Of a stretch of 64,000 nt of DNA, positions 62,484 through 64,000 are shown piece after piece. The position numbers and the translations under genes were made by a program. Source of the stretch: Paenibacillus pabuli. Its GTDB lineage: Bacteria > Bacillota > Bacilli > Paenibacillales > Paenibacillaceae. Position 1 is the stretch's first letter. The number at the start of each line of letters is the position of its first letter. Location: the NCBI RefSeq assembly GCF_023101145.1, contig NZ_CP073714.1:5332001-5396000 (forward strand). Reading direction: 5' to 3'. The notes beneath the pieces are model-generated. The model was not told the DNA's origin. It worked only from the letters and a program-made list of their open reading frames with translations, and searched no databases.

Positions 62484-63383
62484 TTATTCACGACCGAAGC
62501 CAAGGTCACGCAGTACGCGTTCCTGGTTTCTCCAGTCTTTTTTCACTTTAACCCACAGGTCCATGAAGATTTTGGAACCCAGCAGATTTTGAATATCCTG
62601 GCGAGCACGTTTCCCCACTTCCTTGAGCAAAGCACCCTGTTTACCGATAATGATCCCTTTTTGCGAATCACGCTCCACAAAGATGACGGCTGAAATATAC
62701 ACAACGCCGTTATCCTGTACTTTCATATCCTCAATCGTTACCGCAATGGAGTGAGGCACTTCTTCACGCGTCATTTGCAAAATTTTCTCACGAATCAACT
62801 CCGCACAAACGAACTGCTCGGGATGGTCTGTAACCTGGTCATCCGGATAGTACTGTGGCCCTTCCGGCAAATATTTGCCGAGCTGCTCCAGCAAGGTGCT
62901 TACATTGCTGCCAAGCATGGCGGAAACAGGAACAATCTCAGCGAAATTATGCAGCTTGCGATATTCCTCGATTAATGGAAGCAGCGCTTCCGGCTCAATT
63001 TTGTCAATTTTGTTCATGACAAGAATGACCGGCGTTCGCACATTTTTCAATTGTTCTGCAATGTAGCGGTCACCACCGCCCATGCCTTCAGAAGCATCGA
63101 TTAGAAACAGAGCAGCTTCGACTTCTCCGAGCGTATTCAAAGCGGTCTGGTTCATGTAATCGCCGAGCTTGGATTGACGTTTGTGAATCCCTGGTGTATC
63201 CAGGAAAACGATTTGTTGTTGTTCTGATGTATACACACCATGGATCTTATTACGCGTCGTTTGTGGCTTGTCTGACATGATCGCAATTTTCTGTCCAATG
63301 ACTTGATTCATCAGCGTGGATTTACCTACATTGGGACGTCCAATAATAGCTACAAAACCGGATTTAAATGCTTGTTTTTTCAT
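62484..63383 (-). CDS. era: Ribosome-assembly GTPase Era
   Basis: Essential GTPase that binds the 3' end of 16S rRNA. 299 residues: G1 GRPNVGKST (about 16-24), G2 TTRNKIHG, G3 DTPGIHKR, G4 NKID, then the KH domain (RDSQKGIIIGKQGALLKEVGKRARQDI) and the ending RDLGFG. GAGGAGG site. Follows cdd by 41 nt in the standard order. Confidence 0.97.
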   Translation of the reverse strand: MKKQAFKSGFVAIIGRPNVGKSTLMNQVIGQKIAIMSDKPQTTRNKIHGVYTSEQQQIVFLDTPGIHKRQSKLGDYMNQTALNTLGEVEAALFLIDASEGMGGGDRYIAEQLKNVRTPVILVMNKIDKIEPEALLPLIEEYRKLHNFAEIVPVSAMLGSNVSTLLEQLGKYLPEGPQYYPDDQVTDHPEQFVCAELIREKILQMTREEVPHSIAVTIEDMKVQDNGVVYISAVIFVERDSQKGIIIGKQGALLKEVGKRARQDIQNLLGSKIFMDLWVKVKKDWRNQERVLRDLGFGRE

Positions 63384-63424
63384 ATGTTCCTCCTCAGGCG
63401 CCTAGGCCTGGAATGTATTAGTTT

Positions 63425-63838
63425 TTACTTTTTAGCAGAGTTCAGATCAGACGGACCAAAAGCCCATGGCAACAGTTCGGCAACTGTAGTCTCCTGTAGA
63501 TCACCTTTCAAGTTACCCAGAATAACCTTCATATCCGGATCACACAGTTCGTACATCACTTGACGACATACGCCGCACGGAGCAATCGGACCTTCCGTAT
63601 CTCCCACAATCGCCATCGCCTTAAAACTGCGTGGTTGCTTCCCTCCTGCAATTGCACTGAACATGGCTGTACGCTCAGCACAGTTGCCGGGTGTATAAGC
63701 AGCATTCTCAATATTACAACCATGATGCACATGTCCCTCACTGTCAAGCAAAGCTGCACCTACACCAAAATGAGAATAAGGCGTATACGCTTTCGTACGT
63801 GCCTTAATTGCTTCTTGCATCAACAAACCATTATCCAT
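63425..63838 (-). CDS. cdd: Cytidine deaminase
   Basis: Converts cytidine to uridine in pyrimidine salvage. 137 residues, the small tetrameric form: zinc ligands in CAERTA (Cys near 53 with Glu catalysis) and PCGVCRQVMYE. Begins with KAYTPYSHFGVGAALL. GAGGGAG site before ATG. B. subtilis has cdd immediately upstream of era too. Confidence 0.95.
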   Translation of the reverse strand: MDNGLLMQEAIKARTKAYTPYSHFGVGAALLDSEGHVHHGCNIENAAYTPGNCAERTAMFSAIAGGKQPRSFKAMAIVGDTEGPIAPCGVCRQVMYELCDPDMKVILGNLKGDLQETTVAELLPWAFGPSDLNSAKK

Positions 63839-63921
63839 TATTAATCTCTCCCTCTGGGGTGTATATAAAGTTAACTAGTGCATTTACACTGGACACTCCG
63901 CTGCCAGAACAACCTTCCGAG

Positions 63922-63994
63922 CGCTGTTATCCCCAGATTTTTATGATTCACTTTTTCAAAGTGAAAATCCGGTGATAAAGGCGCGCACTTCGTT
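63922..63994. repeat. Dispersed palindromic repeat, copy 2
   Basis: Same CGCTGTTATCCCCAGATTTT arm and AAAATCCGGTGATAAAGGCG arm as copy 1. The centre differs and forms a perfect hairpin TTCACTTT-TTC-AAAGTGAA. Located upstream of cdd, in the window's last intergenic stretch, which contains no other feature. Confidence 0.8.
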
Positions 63995-64000
63995 TCTTCA

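Noticed and set aside
63931..63939. DnaA box or replication origin at the repeat
   Set aside because: Only a single near-match with one mismatch, no cluster, no adjacent dnaA/dnaN or AT-rich unwinding region.
1..64000. CRISPR arrays, prophage, insertion sequences, tRNA or rRNA genes
   Set aside because: No tandem spaced repeats, transposase or integrase frames, terminal inverted repeats, or rRNA/tRNA motifs were seen.

Overview
The window reads as a core chromosomal segment of a low-to-mid GC, endospore-forming Gram-positive bacterium, most probably Paenibacillus or a close relative. Evidence: a complete division and cell-wall (dcw) cluster with sporulation paralogues (SpoVD and a SpoVE-type FtsW), RsfA, CotD-like and YhcN/YlaJ sporulation genes, BshC (bacillithiol), a B-type RNase P RNA, a glyQS T-box leader, and gene blocks collinear with B. 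subtilis (ylbO..spoVE..ftsA, ylaG..ylaL, yqfO..sigA..glyQS..era-cdd). I see no phage, insertion sequence, integron, CRISPR array, tRNA or rRNA gene. The placement is inference; no database was searched.

Layout. (1) 1-17.9 kb, all minus strand: mraZ-rsmH-ftsL-pbpB-spoVD-murE-murF-mraY-murD-ftsW/spoVE-murG-murB-murA-divIB-ftsA (ftsA cut by the window edge). Genes are tightly packed, with overlaps or gaps of a few bases. A promoter and a triple MraZ-box repeat lie in front of mraZ. (2) 18-29.1 kb, minus strand: ahcY, bshC, an oligopeptide ABC transporter (oppA, a terminator-like hairpin, oppB, oppC and a fused OppD-OppF ATPase), a DUF3397 membrane gene, panE and rsfA. Compared with B. subtilis, opp and ahcY are inserted between panE and mraZ. 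(3) 29.2-39.4 kb: a DUF2626 gene, a secreted coiled-coil gene converging on a cysteine-free solute-binding-like gene, then ylaJ/phoH/ylaL, an LCP ligase, ylaH, typA and a LiaF-type membrane gene. (4) 39.6-51.6 kb: two divergent TerC paralogues, thiI with its cysteine desulfurase, a lytic transglycosylase, small membrane and DUF genes, a subtilisin-like protease, a CotD-like coat gene, and a divergent MocR regulator/aminotransferase pair with a symmetrical operator. (5) 51.8-64 kb: rnpB, the Nif3-like gene, trmK, sigA (rpoD), dnaG, yqxD, glyS, glyQ with T-box, recO, yqzL, era and cdd (the macromolecular-synthesis operon and its upstream neighbours).

How it works together: regions 1 and 2 make lipid II (MurA-G, MraY), polymerise and cross-link it at the septum and spore cortex (PBP2B, SpoVD, FtsW/SpoVE), and assemble the divisome (FtsL, DivIB, FtsA). 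Region 5 couples initiation of replication (primase), transcription (sigma A), glycyl-tRNA supply, DNA repair (RecO) and ribosome assembly (Era). The accessory parts concern peptide uptake, redox/thiol chemistry, sporulation and envelope maintenance.

No obviously new multi-gene system stands out. The best leads are a dispersed palindromic repeat present twice (36.7 kb and 63.9 kb), the MraZ and MocR operators, a single-chain OppDF, an S-adenosylhomocysteine hydrolase of the short archaeal/thermophile type, and the convergent coiled-coil/solute-binding gene pair.
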